DNA of 41,372 nt, from the NCBI GenBank assembly GCA_009711615.1, contig VENI01000015.1:1-41372 (forward strand), written 5' to 3'. The position numbers were made by a program, and so were the translations under genes. Under the pieces are notes generated by a model. The model worked only from the letters and a program-made list of their open reading frames with translations, did not search any database and was not told the DNA's origin. Below are positions 39,527 to 41,372 of this stretch, one piece after another. Position 1 is the first letter of the stretch. Each line of letters begins with the position of its first letter. The stretch is from Bacillota bacterium. GTDB taxonomy: Bacteria; Bacillota; Desulfotomaculia; Desulfotomaculales; Desulfohalotomaculaceae.

Positions 39527-40744
39527 TTGAAAAAGATTGTTGCAGGAATAATTGTTATGGTGGTCACAGTTATTTTTATTGGACAAGCTTTATCTAACCA
39601 ACAACTAAATACAAATGATCAGGAAATTCTAAGTAATAAAGACGGTACAACTATTGAACATTCTGCTGACAGTAAAAGTGATCAGCAATCTCAGGAAATG
39701 GTTAATGATGAAGATGCGGATGAAATTGAAGAAGATACACCAGAAATAAAACCTGTTTACAAGGTAAAAACAGGTGACTATTTGGGGTTAATCGCTGCTT
39801 ATTATGGAATATCTGTTAACCAACTAATGAAGGAAAATGAAATGAGTAAGGAAAGTATTTATCCCGGAGATGAGTTACAAATACCGCAGATGGAAGAACA
39901 TATAGTTAGAGCAAATGATACATTATATAGCATAGCCAAAAATCGGGGCACTACTATTGAAGCCTTAAGGGTAGTGAACCAATTAGAAGAAGAGGAAATA
40001 AGATACGGTGATAAGCTGTGGTTACCTAAGAAATCCGGTAGTTTTAAGGACCCAAATGGTAGTAGTGACAATAATAGTGATAAAAATTCTACTGTTAGTA
40101 GAGGTAGTACCAGACCGGTTAAACAAGGCGGTTGGAGTATACCGGCAGGTGTAGAATTGTATTATGTGAAAGCTGGAGATACCATTGGGGCTATTGCCCG
40201 TAAATTTGGCACAACTTCCAATGCAATTAAGGAAACAAATCGGATGAAGAAAGACTTGCTACAACCCGACCAGGCGCTGTTTGTACCGGTAAACTCATCA
40301 AAATCTGTACATGGTATAGAGGCGCCTCAGGTCAAAACTGTATCTGGGTATGGTGAGATGATGCATTGGGAATATGCCAACTGGCATTTTCCTTCTGGAG
40401 CAGTGGCCACTGTTAAAGATATAATCACAGGTAAAAGTTTTAAAGCATATCGCATAGGAGGCGGTAATCATACTGACTGTGAGCCGCTGACTAAAGAGGA
40501 TACTGCTATAATGAAGAGTATCTACGGTGGTAGGTGGAGTTGGCAGGAGCGTCCTGTATTGGTACAGTATGATGGCAGAGTAATAGCCGCTTCAATGGGT
40601 GGCATGCCCCATGCATTTGATACAGTTAGCGATAATAACTTTAACGGTATGTTTGATTTGCATTTTCTGGACAGCCGTCGTCACAAAGACAATAGGGAAG
40701 ATCCTGACCATCAGGCCATGGTACGAAAGGCAGCAGGCTATTAA
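39527..40744 (+). CDS. exported triple-LysM protein with unrecognised C-terminal domain
   Basis: A 405-aa protein with a signal or anchor helix (about 4-20) and an acidic linker. Three LysM domains follow: YKVKTGDYLGLIAAYYGI (about 78-121), HIVRANDTLYSIAKNRG (about 125-168) and YYVKAGDTIGAIARKFG (about 207-252). The C-terminal domain (about 262-405) has conserved-looking HWEYANWHFPSGA, GGGNHTDCEPLTKEDT, SMGGMPHAFD and DLHFLDSRRH; its His/Asp/Cys residues suggest a metal or catalytic site. I have seen this domain with LysM in Firmicutes but cannot name it. The start is TTG 39527 after GGGGGATG; it is monocistronic. Confidence 0.85.
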   Translation: MKKIVAGIIVMVVTVIFIGQALSNQQLNTNDQEILSNKDGTTIEHSADSKSDQQSQEMVNDEDADEIEEDTPEIKPVYKVKTGDYLGLIAAYYGISVNQLMKENEMSKESIYPGDELQIPQMEEHIVRANDTLYSIAKNRGTTIEALRVVNQLEEEEIRYGDKLWLPKKSGSFKDPNGSSDNNSDKNSTVSRGSTRPVKQGGWSIPAGVELYYVKAGDTIGAIARKFGTTSNAIKETNRMKKDLLQPDQALFVPVNSSKSVHGIEAPQVKTVSGYGEMMHWEYANWHFPSGAVATVKDIITGKSFKAYRIGGGNHTDCEPLTKEDTAIMKSIYGGRWSWQERPVLVQYDGRVIAASMGGMPHAFDTVSDNNFNGMFDLHFLDSRRHKDNREDPDHQAMVRKAAGY

Positions 40745-40764
40745 TCCTTATAATTACTCTGGAG

Positions 40765-40833
40765 TAAGAAGTCAGGAGCCGGGAGTCAGAAGGTTATCGT
40801 ATCAAACTTCTGATTTCTGACTCCTGATTTCTT
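40765..40833. repeat. GAGTCAG-type dispersed repeat, copy C (palindromic)
   Basis: AAGAAGTCAGGAGCCGGGAG then TCAGAAG is mirrored by CTTCTGATTTCTGACTCCTG then ATTTCTT across a centre near 40792-40805. The two arms are imperfect complements of about 27 nt. It lies just after the LysM gene and could fold as a hairpin terminator. It shares the GTCAGGAG/GAGTCAG core with copies A and B. Confidence 0.6.
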
Positions 40834-40848
40834 GGGCACTAAAAATAT

Positions 40849-40876
40849 TGACTTTTACATTTTCTTATAGCATAAT
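40849..40876 (+). promoter_or_regulatory. probable promoter of tRNA-Pro(CGG)
   Basis: TTGACT (40849-40854) and CATAAT (40871-40876) are 16 bp apart and end 39 bp before the tRNA. Confidence 0.55.
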
Positions 40877-40915
40877 ATTATATGCGCTTTTGAAAAGTAC
40901 TTCTAAAAAATCCAG

Positions 40916-40992
40916 CGGGGTGTAGCTCAGTTTGGTAGAGCGCCGTCTTCGGGAGGCGGAAGCCGCAGGTTCAAGTCCTGTCACCCCGACCA
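40916..40992 (+). tRNA. tRNA-Pro (anticodon CGG)
   Basis: A 77-nt cloverleaf: acceptor CGGGGTG/CACCCCG, anticodon stem CCGTC/GGCGG (with a G-U), loop TTCGGGA (anticodon CGG), T arm GTTCAAGT, encoded CCA. It is the first gene before the rRNA operon and may be read through into it. Confidence 0.95.
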
Positions 40993-41284
40993 CTTAGTTT
41001 TTACCACTAATATCCTCTTGATTTTTAGTGGATAATATAATAAACTAAGTAACTGTCGCCGCAATAAACGGCGCACAACAAACAACAAAAACTTCCAGTT
41101 GACTTAGATCGACAGAAATGTTAAACTAGATCTTGCCGCTGATGAGGCGGATGAAGAAACTGGAAACAAACTGATCCTTGAAAACTAAACAGTAAGAGAT
41201 GGATGCAAGCAAGCTTTACGAAGCATGCAACTCGTTTTTTAAAATGTAATTAAGAGCTAGATTAATAGCTTTTCATAAAAATAT
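40993..41284 (+). other. rrn leader region
   Basis: A 292-bp region between tRNA-Pro and 16S. It contains an rrn promoter at 41099-41127, a short hairpin near 41139, an anti-repeat pair TTCCAGTT/AACTGGAA (41093-41100 and 41158-41165), and the CCTTGAAAACTAAAC sequence often found upstream of Firmicute rRNA genes. It also has a probable processing arm near 41200-41220. No protein-coding frame was seen. Confidence 0.6.
41099..41127 (+). promoter_or_regulatory. rrn operon promoter
   Basis: TTGACT (41099-41104) and TAAACT (41122-41127) are exactly 17 bp apart, about 160 bp before the 16S rRNA 5' end. Confidence 0.7.
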
Positions 41285-41286
41285 TT

Positions 41287-41372
<86 letters not shown>

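Overview
The window looks like a chromosomal segment of a low-to-moderate GC, endospore-forming, strictly anaerobic Gram-positive bacterium, most like the Desulfotomaculum/Peptococcaceae group. This is inferred from gene content, not from a database match. The pointers are: a HdrCBA-MvhD-MetVF cluster of the type known from Moorella; a selenocysteine-encoding selD; a SleB/CwlJ-type spore cortex hydrolase; a YkvI-family protein; a DnaD/DnaI-type primosomal pair; a Tad pilus locus with no outer-membrane secretin; and strong AGGAGG-type ribosome binding sites.

Layout. 1-1650: tRNA genes Pro(TGG), Glu(TTC), Tyr(GTA), Gln(TTG) and two nearly identical Leu(CAG), with two small hypothetical proteins between them. 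1.7-5.2 kb: a two-PAS histidine kinase, a convergent unknown gene overlapping its 3' end, and a membrane-anchored alkaline-phosphatase-fold protein whose metal site looks destroyed. 5.3-11.8 kb: hdrC-hdrB-hdrA-mvhD-metV-metF, a tightly coupled operon that probably encodes a multi-subunit methylene-tetrahydrofolate reductase with flavin/FeS electron-transfer subunits. 11.8-13.2 kb: a small membrane protein, a GNAT-like protein and an unusual Lys/Asp/Cys-rich protein.

13.2-24.4 kb, all on the minus strand: a DegS/DegU-like two-component pair, then a Tad pilus locus in transcription order (second Flp-like pilin, Flp pilin, TadV, TadE, TadG, CpaB, receiver-CpaE fusion, TadA, TadB, TadC), then a DUF192 protein and an orphan CACHE/HAMP-type membrane sensor. 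24.5-27.5 kb: pstS-pstC-pstA behind a clear four-copy Pho box with an 11-bp period, with no pstB or phoU following. 27.7-30.4 kb: a pyruvate-oxidase-like ThDP enzyme and an Mrp/NBP35 P-loop ATPase. 30.5-37.5 kb: a PHP-family phosphatase that probably starts at ATT, a DnaD-like protein and DnaI-like helicase loader, YkvI, a LysM-SleB hydrolase, a class A penicillin-binding protein and a small unknown gene. 37.7-40.8 kb: selD with an in-frame TGA (Sec17) and a downstream hairpin, yedF, and a triple-LysM protein. 40.9 kb to the end: tRNA-Pro(CGG), an rrn promoter and leader, and the first bases of a 16S rRNA gene.

How the genes work together. The Hdr/Mvh/Met genes link C1 (Wood-Ljungdahl methyl-branch) metabolism to electron transfer. 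selD and yedF supply or handle selenium for selenoproteins. The DegSU-like pair sits where it could control the pilus, and the CpaE homologue carries its own intact receiver domain. The pst genes answer phosphate starvation. The cell-wall genes (SleB-like, PBP, LysM proteins) fit a spore former. Points most worth a second look are the HdrA/MetV/MetF complex, the selD recoding site, the Pho box plus leader peptide without pstB, the pseudo-phosphatase, the Cys/Lys/Asp-rich protein, the non-ATG starts, and a dispersed GAGTCAG-type palindromic repeat.
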